A stretch of DNA of 56,938 nucleotides from Flavobacteriaceae bacterium (lineage in GTDB: Bacteria; Bacteroidota; Bacteroidia; Flavobacteriales; Flavobacteriaceae), in the NCBI GenBank assembly GCA_030829155.1, contig JAURBD010000001.1, positions 1-56,938 of the forward strand. The letters are read 5' to 3'. Below, piece after piece: positions 36,327 through 45,470 of this stretch. The notes beneath the pieces are model-generated. The model was not told the origin of the DNA. It ran no database searches and saw only the letters and a list, made by a program, of their open reading frames with translations. Each line of letters opens with the position of its first letter. Position 1 is the stretch's first letter. Position numbers and translations under genes: made by a program.

Positions 36327-37105
36327 TTCCCGCTAAAATTTGCTTTCCTTTTTTCCAAAAAAGCCTGTGTGCCCTCTTTAAAATCTTCCGACCCAAAACA
36401 GATTCCAAATGCATTTATCTCAACTTCAAATCCGTTTTGATGTTCATCGTATGCAGCATTAATTGATTTAATTGCTTGTCCAATTGCAAAAGGTGAATTC
36501 TTTAATATTTTTTGAGCCAACTCAGATGCTGTAGATAATAACTCCTCTTGTGTTACAACTTGAGAAACCAAACCAAAAGAAAAAGCTTCCTCTGCATTAA
36601 GCATTTTACAACTCAAAATTAACTCCATTGCTCTTCCCTTACCAATAATCTGAGCCAAACGTTGAGTTCCTCCATAACCAGGTATTACGCCCAAAGAAGT
36701 TTCGGGTAAACCCATCCGTGCATTATTAGAAGCTATTCTAATATGACAAGACAGCGCCAATTCCAGGCCTCCACCTAATGCAAACCCATTAATTGCAGCA
36801 ATTACAGGTTTTTTCATCTGCTCTATAAATGTAAATACTTTATCCTGACCATTTTGAGAAAGTTCTTTGCCTTGACTGGGTGTAAATTCCGAAAACTCCT
36901 CAATATCTGCTCCAGCAACAAAAGCTTTTTCTCCGCTTCCTGTTAAAATAATTACTCGAATTGAATTGTCTTCCTCAAGGTCAAAGAAAATTTTATGAAG
37001 TTCTTTTAAAACTTCCTTATTGATAGCATTAAGCTTTGCGGGGCGATCAATTTGAATCCATGCTACTTGATCTTGCTTTCTTAATTGAAGATTTGCTGTA
37101 TTCAT
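36323..37105 (-). CDS. Enoyl-CoA hydratase/isomerase family protein
   Basis: 260 residues, crotonase fold. Oxyanion-hole segments are seen in KAFVAGADIEEFSEF and AINGFALGGGLELALSCHIR. The catalytic Glu positions are in GLPETSLGVIPGYGGTQRLA. It likely hydrates trans-2-enoyl-CoA in beta-oxidation or amino acid catabolism; the substrate cannot be set from sequence. The start overlaps the histidine kinase stop by 4 bases, so it is the last gene of the hemH-MATE-hemJ-kinase-echA unit. Confidence 0.92.
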   Translation of the reverse strand: MNTANLQLRKQDQVAWIQIDRPAKLNAINKEVLKELHKIFFDLEEDNSIRVIILTGSGEKAFVAGADIEEFSEFTPSQGKELSQNGQDKVFTFIEQMKKPVIAAINGFALGGGLELALSCHIRIASNNARMGLPETSLGVIPGYGGTQRLAQIIGKGRAMELILSCKMLNAEEAFSFGLVSQVVTQEELLSTASELAQKILKNSPFAIGQAIKSINAAYDEHQNGFEVEINAFGICFGSEDFKEGTQAFLEKRKANFSGN

Positions 37106-38556
37106 ACTTCTTTTTTTAATTGAACAATAAATGTAGTTCCTTTATCTTCTCTTGTTTTGTAGGTTATGGAACCATTTAGGGAGTCAATACTGTTTTTGAC
37201 TATTGCTAACCCAAGTCCCATTCCCCCAGTTTTAGTTGTGAATTTGGGTTCAAAAACTTGATCTATATTTTGTGCAGAAATACCCGAACCGTTGTCTTCT
37301 ATTTCTATTCGAAGTCCAGAAGCTTCACTTTGTATTCTAACTTGAATCAATGGATCTCTTCCTTGTGGAATCGACTGTATTGCATTTTGAAGTAAATTAG
37401 TCATAATTCTTATCCACTGCGTTCTATCCATATTCCAAAGAATTTGCTTTTCTGTGCAGGTAAACTGAATTACTCCTGGTTCAAAAATATCAATCGACAA
37501 AGATGTAATCTCAACAATATCAACTATTTCAATCCGAAGCTTGGGGAGAGTCGCAAAATCCGAAAAAGCGGTTGCAACCTCGCTCATAGTATCTATCTGT
37601 TCAATCATAATTTTTGAGAAATCCATTACTTTTTGATTAATTTTAGGATCATCTGGATCAAAACGCTGCTGAAAACTTTGAATTGATAAACGCATTGGAG
37701 TAAGCGGGTTTTTAATTTCATGAGCAACTTGCTTTGCCATTTCTTGCCAAGCTTGTTCTCGTTCAGATCGAGCTAGCTTAGCTATACTCTCCTCCAAAGC
37801 ATCCAACATGCTATTGTATGAGTTTACTAAACTATCTACTTCTTTACTTGCATTGGAAATATAAATTTTCTCATTCCCTTTCAACAATCCAGTTCGATCA
37901 ATCCTTGCACGAATAGTTTCTAAAGGTCTTGTCATATAGCTTGAAATAAAATAGGCAATAATAATTGCGACCAATAGCATAAAGAAATAAATCTGAAAGA
38001 GTCTAACTAAAAAAGTATTTAGTTCATTGGAACTGAAGGATACATCTTCGAAATAAGGAAAATATAGAATCCCATAAGGTTCATTTAATTTATTGAAAAG
38101 AACACTGTATGAATACTGAAATTTTCCTCTTTCTTTTTCGTTTTGAATTGTAATTCTTTTGCGTTTACTTTTAAATAATTCTTGTGTAATACCAGAGTTC
38201 AATACTTGGCTTTGGTCAACACTTCCAAGTTTCATATAAGAATAAAAGTATGGGATTCCGTCCAAAGAATACAAAGCGTATTCAACCTTGTGAATCAACG
38301 AAATTGATTCAAAAACATCGTATAAACTTGACTGTTTTTCCTTGCTTAAATCAAAAGCATTGTCCCTATTAAGGATATAAAAAAGGTGGTTTTTTACTTG
38401 AGTTTCTTTTCGTTCTAATCGTCTTAAATTATAATCATCAGACTGAGAATAATATTGAAAAAAAGTAGCTCCCAAAATGAGTATAGAAGTCATAACAACC
38501 AACAAAATCATGGAAAAAAATACGCGTGATCTGAGGGAGAATTTACCTTTTGACAT
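37102..38556 (-). CDS. Membrane sensor histidine kinase (NtrY-like)
   Basis: 484 residues. TM1 (about 12-34, MILLVVMTSILILGATFF) and TM2 (about 188-210, FFMLLVAIIIAYFISSYM) flank a 150-residue periplasmic sensor. Then come HAMP (TRPLETIRARIDRTG), HisKA with the phospho-acceptor His in QVAHEIKNPLTPMRLSIQSF, and HATPase with N, G1 (EIEDNGSGIS) and G2 (KTGGMGLGLAIVKNSI) boxes. No response regulator gene is adjacent. It lies 2 bases after hemJ and overlaps echA, so it is transcribed with heme genes; the signal sensed is unknown. Confidence 0.92.
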   Translation of the reverse strand: MSKGKFSLRSRVFFSMILLVVMTSILILGATFFQYYSQSDDYNLRRLERKETQVKNHLFYILNRDNAFDLSKEKQSSLYDVFESISLIHKVEYALYSLDGIPYFYSYMKLGSVDQSQVLNSGITQELFKSKRKRITIQNEKERGKFQYSYSVLFNKLNEPYGILYFPYFEDVSFSSNELNTFLVRLFQIYFFMLLVAIIIAYFISSYMTRPLETIRARIDRTGLLKGNEKIYISNASKEVDSLVNSYNSMLDALEESIAKLARSEREQAWQEMAKQVAHEIKNPLTPMRLSIQSFQQRFDPDDPKINQKVMDFSKIMIEQIDTMSEVATAFSDFATLPKLRIEIVDIVEITSLSIDIFEPGVIQFTCTEKQILWNMDRTQWIRIMTNLLQNAIQSIPQGRDPLIQVRIQSEASGLRIEIEDNGSGISAQNIDQVFEPKFTTKTGGMGLGLAIVKNSIDSLNGSITYKTREDKGTTFIVQLKKEV

Positions 38557-38558
38557 CG

Positions 38559-39101
38559 TTATTTTTCATTTCTAAAGTTCTTGTAAATTCTGATTCCAAG
38601 CATTAATAGTATTGCTAAACCAACAATGGATAGGATTCCAAAAATCCAATGAAAACTACTTTTTAGTACTACCAAAAAAACAACCGCAAACAAAATGAGC
38701 GTCGCTCCTTCGTTCCAAATTCTCATAAAAAAAGAGGAGTGGTGAAATTGATCTTGTTGCAATTCTTTGAAAATTAGATGTGTTTTATATTGATACAAGT
38801 ATAAAAGTCCTACAAAAAATAACTTTATTAACATCCAATCTTGTGTTAACCAGCTTGGCATAAGGTATAATAATGTAAAAGCAAAGAAACTGGCTAAAAT
38901 TGCCGAGGGCCAAGTGATTATATACCACAGACGCTTGGCCATCAATTTCAACTGTTTACTCAGTATAGCAGATTCAAATTCTGGCTTTTCCTGTGCTTCA
39001 ATGTGATATATAAAAATACGGGGCAAATAAAATAAGCCTGCAAACCAGGTAATGACAAAAATAAGGTGAAGAGATTTTATGTAATTGTAATATTCTAGCA
39101 A
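38559..39101 (-). CDS. hemJ: Protoporphyrinogen IX oxidase, HemJ type (CopD-like)
   Basis: 180 residues from a TTG at 39101; no ATG fits and MLEYYNYIKSLHLIFVITWF matches the family start. Four to five membrane spans. The conserved His is in SLHLIFVITWFAGLFYLPRI and a second in IFIYHIEA. A central span with LKLMAKRLWYIITWPSAILA contains the family Arg/Lys-rich turn. HemJ oxidises protoporphyrinogen IX to protoporphyrin IX. The place between hemH and the hem operon, and the lack of hemG or hemY in the window, support this over a copper protein (CopD). TTG start is unusual. Confidence 0.85.
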   Translation of the reverse strand: MLEYYNYIKSLHLIFVITWFAGLFYLPRIFIYHIEAQEKPEFESAILSKQLKLMAKRLWYIITWPSAILASFFAFTLLYLMPSWLTQDWMLIKLFFVGLLYLYQYKTHLIFKELQQDQFHHSSFFMRIWNEGATLILFAVVFLVVLKSSFHWIFGILSIVGLAILLMLGIRIYKNFRNEK

Positions 39102-39157
39102 AAGGAATGTTTTTATAAGTTCTAAAGTACAAAAAGAAAGATAAAACTACTTTGCTT

Positions 39158-40495
39158 CTATCCACGGTATTGTTTCAATTCTTTTCTTAAAAAATATGCT
39201 GTCACAATTGTAGCTATTATCTCAGCAATTGGGAAGGATATCCAAATTCCAAATTCTCCAAAATATTTAGGCAAAATTAAAATTAACGGGACAAAGAAAA
39301 ATCCCTGCCGAGTAAGGGTCAATAAAAGTGCAGGAATTGCTTTTCCAATAGCTTGAAAATAGGCTGATCCTATTAATTGTATCCCTATAATTGGAGTAGA
39401 TAAAAAAACCCACGTCAAAACTTCTTTTGTTTTTAAAATGATATCGATATCTTGAGTAAATGCACTAGCAATTTGCTGTGAAAAGAACATGATTACCAGA
39501 AAAACAAAAGTTGCCAAAACAGTAGAATATATCAATGCTGTTCGAATAACTTCAAGAACTCTTTCTCTTTTATTTGCCCCATAATTAAACCCTGCAATAG
39601 GAACAAATCCTTGGGTTATACCTAAAATTGGAAATAATGCAAACATGAGCATTCGGCTGATTATTGCATACACTGCAACGGTAGATTCACCTGATAATTC
39701 GAAAAGAATATTATTAACTAAAAGTACGGTTATACTCACAACAGCTTGTCGAGAGAGGGTAACAAATCCAAGAGACCCTATCTCTTTCACAATAGAGAGG
39801 TCAAGAGATAAATCTGAAGCTTTTAAAAATAAATCTGATTTTCCAGAAACAAAAAAATAAAATATGTAAGCCATACATATTCCATAAGATAGTGTTGTGG
39901 CCCAAGCAGCACCCTCGATACCCCAATCAAATAGATAAATAAAAACATAGTCGAGTAACAAATTAGAAATCGAAGGCAACATCATTGCATACATTGCATA
40001 TTTAGGCTTTCCCTCTGAACGAATGATGTTGTTCCCCATCATTGCTAATCCCAAAACAGGAACCCCATATAAAACAATGGTGTAATATATTTTTGCTGGT
40101 GCATACAAGGCGCCTTTCCCTCCAAATATTGGAATTATGGATTCCATAAAAACCAATCCTAATGTCATAAAACTTATGGTGAACAATAAAGTTAGAGTCA
40201 GTTGATTTCCAAAAGTTTTATTGGCTTTAGATTTTTGGGCACTCCCCAAAGCTCTTGAAATAATAGATCCCCCTCCCATTCCGATAGCCATTCCTAAAGC
40301 TGCAATGAAAAAAGAAACTGGAAGAACTACGTTTATTGCTGCTATGGCATTGGGGCCAATCCATTGGCCTACAAAAATAGTATCAATCAAAATATTTAGA
40401 GACATGACCAAAATTCCGATCGAAGCCGGAACTGACTGTCGAAGTAATAATTTACCAATGGGATCGGTACCCATTTGAATTACTTTCTGTTGCAT
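39158..40495 (-). CDS. MATE family multidrug/metabolite exporter
   Basis: 445 residues from ATG 40495 (one base overlaps the hemH TGA; a TTG lies just before). Twelve predicted spans in two halves, beginning SVPASIGILVMSLNILIDTI and FVGQWIGPNAIAAINVVLP, with IGMGGGSIISRALGSAQKSK. The second half has FSQQIASAFTQDIDIILK. These are MATE motifs; such carriers use Na+ or H+ to export cationic compounds. Placement between hemH and hemJ hints at porphyrin efflux, but this is inference only. Confidence 0.88.
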   Translation of the reverse strand: MQQKVIQMGTDPIGKLLLRQSVPASIGILVMSLNILIDTIFVGQWIGPNAIAAINVVLPVSFFIAALGMAIGMGGGSIISRALGSAQKSKANKTFGNQLTLTLLFTISFMTLGLVFMESIIPIFGGKGALYAPAKIYYTIVLYGVPVLGLAMMGNNIIRSEGKPKYAMYAMMLPSISNLLLDYVFIYLFDWGIEGAAWATTLSYGICMAYIFYFFVSGKSDLFLKASDLSLDLSIVKEIGSLGFVTLSRQAVVSITVLLVNNILFELSGESTVAVYAIISRMLMFALFPILGITQGFVPIAGFNYGANKRERVLEVIRTALIYSTVLATFVFLVIMFFSQQIASAFTQDIDIILKTKEVLTWVFLSTPIIGIQLIGSAYFQAIGKAIPALLLTLTRQGFFFVPLILILPKYFGEFGIWISFPIAEIIATIVTAYFLRKELKQYRG

Positions 40496-41523
40496 CAAGA
40501 CTCAACTTCAGCTAAAGCCCATTCATCAATCCACCTACTCATAACACTAATCCATTCTTTACGATCATTTATGCACGGAATTACATGCAATTGTTCACCC
40601 CCTTTTTCCTCAAAATCTTCGGCTGCTTCCATTCCTATTTCTTCCAAAGTTTCTAAACAATCCGAAACAAATGCTGGAGTAACGATTGCCAGTTCTTTGA
40701 TGCCGCTTTTAGCAAAATTGGCAACAGTTCGATCTGTGTATGGTTGTAACCAGGGGTCAACTCCTAATCGAGATTGAAAAGATGTAGAATAAGTCCCTTC
40801 TTTTAACTCTAAATATTCTGCTACCAAACGGGTGGTTTGATAACATTGATGACGATAACAATACTCATGTGCTTTAGAAGCAGTAACACAACATTCTCCA
40901 TTGATTTTACAATGTGATTTTGTTACATCAGATTTTCGAATATGTCTCTCGGGAACTCCGTGATAAGAAAAAAGTAGGTGTTGCCAATTTTTGCCTTTCA
41001 GTCCATCGGATATTGATTCTGACAAAACACGAACATAATCAGGGTGGTTGTAAAAAGCGGGTAAAGAAGTAAACGAAACCTTAGGGAAAAATTCTTTTCT
41101 AAGTTCTTCGGCAAGCACAAGAATTGTCTCAGTTGTTGCCATTGCAAATTGAGGGTACAATGGAATAATGAAAATATCATCAATTCCTTGATCCACTAAT
41201 TCTTGAAGTCCTTTTTTGATGGACATTTTCCCGTATCGCATTGCCAAACCAACGGGGACAGAAACGTTTTCAGAAATTTTACCTCGAAGCCTTTCGGATA
41301 ATACAATCAAAGGTGATCCTTCGTCCCACCATATTTTTTTGTAAGCCTTTGCAGACTGCTTTGGGCGGGTGTTTAAAATAATTCCTTTTACTAAAATAGT
41401 TCGGAATAATTTGGGTAAATCTACTACCCGTTCATCCATTAAAAATTCTCCCAGATACTTTTTAACATCTTTAGGATTTGGGCTATCGGGGGACCCTAAA
41501 TTAACCAGTAAAACTCCTTTCAT
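40495..41523 (-). CDS. hemH: Ferrochelatase
   Basis: 342 residues. It inserts Fe2+ into protoporphyrin IX, the last step of heme synthesis. The start MKGVLLVNLGSPDSPNPKDV and VPVGLAMRYGKMSI are family segments; the metal/catalytic His is in LLFSYHGVPERHIRKSDV and the acidic partner in VTPAFVSDCLETLEEIGMEA. Cysteines CKINGECC and YCYRHQC lie near the middle, a feature seen in Bacteroidota forms. It is downstream of the AraC gene and starts the hemH-MATE-hemJ-kinase-echA run. Confidence 0.95.
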   Translation of the reverse strand: MKGVLLVNLGSPDSPNPKDVKKYLGEFLMDERVVDLPKLFRTILVKGIILNTRPKQSAKAYKKIWWDEGSPLIVLSERLRGKISENVSVPVGLAMRYGKMSIKKGLQELVDQGIDDIFIIPLYPQFAMATTETILVLAEELRKEFFPKVSFTSLPAFYNHPDYVRVLSESISDGLKGKNWQHLLFSYHGVPERHIRKSDVTKSHCKINGECCVTASKAHEYCYRHQCYQTTRLVAEYLELKEGTYSTSFQSRLGVDPWLQPYTDRTVANFAKSGIKELAIVTPAFVSDCLETLEEIGMEAAEDFEEKGGEQLHVIPCINDRKEWISVMSRWIDEWALAEVES

Positions 41524-41539
41524 AAATTCTCTTTTTCAT

Positions 41540-41562
41540 ACAGCAGGATAGTCTCCTGCTGT
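41540..41562 (-). other. Inverted repeat in the hemH leader
   Basis: A perfect 9-bp inverted repeat ACAGCAGGA / TCCTGCTGT with a 5-base spacer lies between the AraC stop and the hemH ATG. It has no T-tract after it, so it may be an operator or an mRNA structure rather than a terminator. Confidence 0.5.
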
Positions 41563-41571
41563 TCAGCAATT

Positions 41572-42459
41572 TTACTGCGAAGATAATGACATTAAGTATT
41601 TTTTTGGGGTTGTTCCATACTTCTTTTTAAAAGCAGCAATAAAGTGGCTTGAAGTGCTGTACCCAATTTTTAATCCCACTTCACTCACATTATAATTTTT
41701 TGTTGCTAACATTCTTCGAGCTTCCTCCATTTTATGATCTAAAAGGTAACCGAATACTGTATCACCATATAATTGTTTAAATCCTTCCTTCAACTTATTT
41801 AGACTTAATCCTATTGATTTAGAAAGTTTTTGAAGTGAAGGAGGTTCAGATATGTTCTTGAGAATTAATTCTTTTGCTAATCTAATTTTACGAATATTGT
41901 CTTCATCAATTAGAAATGGGCATTGCTCAATATCAGTGTCTTCATTCTTATTGAAATATAAACTTAAGAGTTCGTATACCTTTCCTTTTAAGTAAAGTGC
42001 TTTCATACTTTCGTGAATATTAGAACTTAATATTTGACTCAGAACCACTGCCATACTGGGACTGACAACGGCATTGTCGTAATATTTTTTTGTACTGTTC
42101 TCTGGACTTAAAAAATGAATGTGATCTGCATCTTGAGAAAACAAGCTGTGAAATTTTTTGATGGAAATCACGATTCCAATAATCCACGTATTGGGTTGTA
42201 ATTTTAAATCAATCGGTAAATCTCTTTGTGGATTATACAACAAAATAGAATGTTCCTCCTTTACATTAAAAACATAATTCCCTGTATTAAACAAAAAATC
42301 ACCTTGCCCTTTCATGCAAAAATGAAACTGAATAAAATTACTGCTAATATCGTGTGATTCGCGACTTATTTGATCCGTATCATTCTGAAGTCGAAACACA
42401 TAAAATCCATCTTCAATTGTAATTCTAGAACTATTACTTTCATCGTTATTTTTTTTCAT
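41572..42459 (-). CDS. AraC-family transcriptional regulator
   Basis: 295 residues from ATG 42459; a GTG at 42486 would add nine residues. The N-terminal part (to about 190) is a cupin-like sensing domain with FIQFHFCMKGQGDFLFNTGN. The C-terminal part has two helix-turn-helix motifs, EPPSLQKLSKSIGLSLNKLK and NVSEVGLKIGYSTSSHFIAA, ending with FKKKYGTTPKKY. It diverges from hemA and precedes hemH, so it is a candidate regulator of the heme genes. The ligand is unknown. Confidence 0.9.
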   Translation of the reverse strand: MKKNNDESNSSRITIEDGFYVFRLQNDTDQISRESHDISSNFIQFHFCMKGQGDFLFNTGNYVFNVKEEHSILLYNPQRDLPIDLKLQPNTWIIGIVISIKKFHSLFSQDADHIHFLSPENSTKKYYDNAVVSPSMAVVLSQILSSNIHESMKALYLKGKVYELLSLYFNKNEDTDIEQCPFLIDEDNIRKIRLAKELILKNISEPPSLQKLSKSIGLSLNKLKEGFKQLYGDTVFGYLLDHKMEEARRMLATKNYNVSEVGLKIGYSTSSHFIAAFKKKYGTTPKKYLMSLSSQ

Positions 42460-42615
42460 AATTTTTTTCAATCTATTTAGAAACACTCTAAATAAAGCCT
42501 ATTAAACAAGGCTCAATGCCTCTATTTTATAGGAACTAGGTGTTTATGGAGTAAAATTAAACTCTTTGCGTTATTATTTATGCTTTTAACGTTACTTTTT
42601 TTGAAATCAGCCCCT

Positions 42616-42623
42616 TACTTTTG
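42616..42623 (+). promoter_or_regulatory. Predicted -7 box for the hemACDEF operon
   Basis: TACTTTTG is an exact match, 18 bases before the hemA ATG at 42642. A TTG at 42601-42603 is only 12 bases upstream, too close for a standard -33. Confidence 0.5.
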
Positions 42624-42641
42624 CTAACGATTATACTAATA

Positions 42642-43898
42642 ATGAAAGTTTCGAACAACAAGAAACATTTTTATGCCCTCGGGGTTAGTTATAAAAATGC
42701 CGATCTCAAAACAAGGGGTGATTTCAGCCTTGGTTTAGAACAAAGAGATGCCCTAATTCTAGAGGCAAAAAAAGAAGGTATTAATGAAATTCTTATCAAC
42801 TCGACTTGTAACCGAACTGAACTGTATGCTCATGTTAATCATCCTTCTCAATTAGTCAATTTACTTTGTAAGTACTCACATGGAAGTTTATCTGTATTTG
42901 ATGAGATTGGGTATAGCCTAAAAGACAGTGCTGCAATTCATCATATTTTTAAAGTAGGTACGGGCTTAGACAGTCAAATTCTCGGTGACTTTGAAATCAT
43001 TGGTCAAATGAAACAAAGTTTTTATCGTTCCAAAAAACTAGGAATGATTGAAGGTTTTATGGAACGTCTTGTTAATGCTGTCATTCAAGCAAGTAAGAGA
43101 ATTAAAACTGAAACTAAAATCTCAAGCGGTGCTACTTCTGTAGCTTTTGCTTCTGTTCAATACATCATCAATACCATAGAAAAGATTTCAGAAAAAAATA
43201 TTCTGCTTTTTGGTACTGGCAAGATTGGAAGAAATACTTGTGAGAATTTGATTAAACATACAGAAAATGATCATATTGTTTTGATCAATCGCACCCACGA
43301 AAAAGCTAAAAGCATTGCAGGTAAATTTAATGTTTTGGTTAAAGAATACGGTGAATTACCAACAGAGATCAGAAAAACAGATGTTCTAATCGTTTCTACA
43401 GGTGCACAACAACCTACGATCTCCAAAGATATTATTTACAAAGATTCTCCTTTACTAATTTTAGATTTATCCATCCCCAGTAATGTAAATCCAAACGTTA
43501 AAGAATTGGAACATGTTACGCTTATAAATCTGGACACCCTTTCTCAAATCACTAACAAAACACTACAAGATCGCAGGAAATATATTCCTCAAGCAGAATC
43601 TATTTTAGAAGAGGTAAAAGTTGAGTTTATGGAGTGGTTAGATCACAGACAATACGCCCCTGCTCTGAGAGCATTGAAAGCCAAATTAACTCAGCAACAA
43701 ATTTCTGAAATCAAGACACAAGAAAAAAAAGAAGTTCTTTGTGTTTTTAACTCAGCAACTGCTAACATTTCAGAACAAATGATTCAGAAAATCACAGGTC
43801 AAGTAGCTAATTACCTCAAAGAAAATCCATCCAAAGCTGACAGTACACTTAAAGTAATTAAAGAGGTCTTTCAACTTGACATTGAATCCCATGAATAA
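42642..43898 (+). CDS. hemA: Glutamyl-tRNA reductase
   Basis: 418 residues from ATG 42642; an in-frame TTG at 42621 lies in the promoter box. It reduces glutamyl-tRNA to glutamate-1-semialdehyde, the first committed step of C5 heme synthesis. The catalytic Cys is in INSTCNRTELYAHV, HIFKVGTGLDSQILGDFEII is the substrate domain, GTGKIGRNTCENL binds NADPH, and a C-terminal dimer helix follows. First gene of a rightward heme operon; hemC overlaps its end by 8 bases. Confidence 0.96.
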   Translation: MKVSNNKKHFYALGVSYKNADLKTRGDFSLGLEQRDALILEAKKEGINEILINSTCNRTELYAHVNHPSQLVNLLCKYSHGSLSVFDEIGYSLKDSAAIHHIFKVGTGLDSQILGDFEIIGQMKQSFYRSKKLGMIEGFMERLVNAVIQASKRIKTETKISSGATSVAFASVQYIINTIEKISEKNILLFGTGKIGRNTCENLIKHTENDHIVLINRTHEKAKSIAGKFNVLVKEYGELPTEIRKTDVLIVSTGAQQPTISKDIIYKDSPLLILDLSIPSNVNPNVKELEHVTLINLDTLSQITNKTLQDRRKYIPQAESILEEVKVEFMEWLDHRQYAPALRALKAKLTQQQISEIKTQEKKEVLCVFNSATANISEQMIQKITGQVANYLKENPSKADSTLKVIKEVFQLDIESHE

Positions 43899-44799
43899 AG
43901 TAATTCGAATCGGTACCCGAGAAAGCGCCTTGGCATTGTGGCAAGCTCATACCTTTCAAGATTTATTGAATTCCAAAGGCTTTTCAAATGAACTAATCCC
44001 TATTAAAAGTGAAGGTGATTTGGATTTGGTTCAGCCTCTTTATGAAATGGGTACAGTTGGAATTTTTACTAAAACACTAGACACTGCTTTGTTAAACAAT
44101 AGAATCGATCTTGCCATCCATAGCATGAAAGATGTTCCTACGCTTTTACCCAAAGGAATCCAGCAAGCTGCAGTCTTAGAGCGAGGGCCAGTAAAAGATG
44201 TTTTAGTTAAAAAAACGAATGCGTCTTCACTTGAAATTCCTCAAATAATAGCTACAGGTAGTTTAAGAAGAAAAGCACAATGGCTATCCAAATTCCCAAA
44301 TCATAATATTGTACCGCTTAGAGGTAACATACAAACACGCTTGAAAAAGTTAAAAAATGAAGATTGGGATGGAGCAATATTTGCAGAAGCAGCTTTAGTT
44401 CGACTAAAAACAGAAAACGAAAATGTAAACATATTGGATTGGATGATTCCTGCGCCAGCTCAAGGAGCATTGATGATTGTGTGTAAGTCAAAAGACAAAG
44501 CTTTATTGAATGTCATGAAACAGTTCAATCATCTCGAAACTGCTTTATGCACCCAAATTGAAAGAGACTTTTTACGGACCCTCGAAGGGGGATGTACCGC
44601 TCCCATTGGAGCTTTAGCTATTGTTGAAGGAAACAATATTCAGTTTCAAGGAGGTGTTTTTTCTTTGGATGGAAAACGTAAATTTATTATTGATGAAACA
44701 TTCGAAAAATCAACAGAACTAAAAGGAGTAAAACTCGCCAATCAACTACTAAAAAAAGGAGCGGTAGAATTACTTCAAGAATTCAAATCCTCCTCATGA
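43891..44799 (+). CDS. hemC: Porphobilinogen deaminase (hydroxymethylbilane synthase)
   Basis: 302 residues from the ATG at 43891, overlapping the hemA stop by 8 bases. It polymerises four porphobilinogens to hydroxymethylbilane. N-terminal IRIGTRESALALWQAH, the RGNIQTRLKKL phosphate-site arginines, and the dipyrromethane-binding Cys in LEGGCTAPIGALA are intact. The active-site Asp is in IDLAIHSMKDVPTLLP. The hemD start overlaps its stop (ATGA). Confidence 0.96.
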   Translation: MNKVIRIGTRESALALWQAHTFQDLLNSKGFSNELIPIKSEGDLDLVQPLYEMGTVGIFTKTLDTALLNNRIDLAIHSMKDVPTLLPKGIQQAAVLERGPVKDVLVKKTNASSLEIPQIIATGSLRRKAQWLSKFPNHNIVPLRGNIQTRLKKLKNEDWDGAIFAEAALVRLKTENENVNILDWMIPAPAQGALMIVCKSKDKALLNVMKQFNHLETALCTQIERDFLRTLEGGCTAPIGALAIVEGNNIQFQGGVFSLDGKRKFIIDETFEKSTELKGVKLANQLLKKGAVELLQEFKSSS

Positions 44800-45470
44800 G
44801 CAGTGCAATTCGAATCCTTTCAACAAAAGTACTTTCACAAATTCAAAAAAATAAAATAGTTGGATTTGGATGCAACTATGTGGAACGAAATTTTATCGAA
44901 ATAGAAGCAATTTCATTTAACTATACTGAAGATAAACATACTCTCCTATTTTCAAGTCAAAATGCAGTAAAATCGGTTTTTAAAAATCAGAATTACAAAA
45001 TGATTTTGAGCGATAAAAAATGTTATTGTGTGGGTGAAAAGACCAAAAATCTTTTATCTGAAAATGGGCAAAAAGTGGCTAATTTTGAAGAAAATTCGTC
45101 CAAATTAGCCGATTTTATCGTAAAAAACGCCCAAAATGAGCGATTTTTGTTTTTTTGTGGAAAAGAAAGACGAATCGATTTGGAAGATCAATTGAGTGCC
45201 CACAAAATTCAAATTAAACCTCTTGAAGTTTACCAAACTTTTTTGAAACCAAAAACAGTTGGAGCATTCGACTTTGTTCTATTTTATAGCCCAACTGGAG
45301 TTCGTAGTTTTCTGCAAAACAATAGTCTAAAACAAACAACCTCTATTTGCATTGGTACGACTACAGCTGAAGCCTTAAAAAATAATTCTAGAAAAATCAT
45401 AATTGCCTCCAAACCAACAATAGAGCATATGATTTTTCAAATAAAAAAACAATTACAACATCATGATTAA
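44796..45470 (+). CDS. hemD: Uroporphyrinogen-III synthase
   Basis: 224 residues. It cyclises hydroxymethylbilane with inversion of ring D. HemD sequences diverge strongly; the two-domain pattern is visible in HTLLFSSQNAVKSVFKNQNY, the middle hinge, and DFVLFYSPTGVRSFLQNN with ICIGTTTAEALKNNSRKIII. Position between hemC (ATGA overlap) and hemE (8-base overlap) makes the call firm. A slightly short protein without extra domains. Confidence 0.9.
   Translation: MSSAIRILSTKVLSQIQKNKIVGFGCNYVERNFIEIEAISFNYTEDKHTLLFSSQNAVKSVFKNQNYKMILSDKKCYCVGEKTKNLLSENGQKVANFEENSSKLADFIVKNAQNERFLFFCGKERRIDLEDQLSAHKIQIKPLEVYQTFLKPKTVGAFDFVLFYSPTGVRSFLQNNSLKQTTSICIGTTTAEALKNNSRKIIIASKPTIEHMIFQIKKQLQHHD

Noticed and set aside
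38559..39101. CopD copper-resistance role for the hemJ gene
   Set aside because: Its motifs, length and place beside hemH fit HemJ; no copper genes are near.
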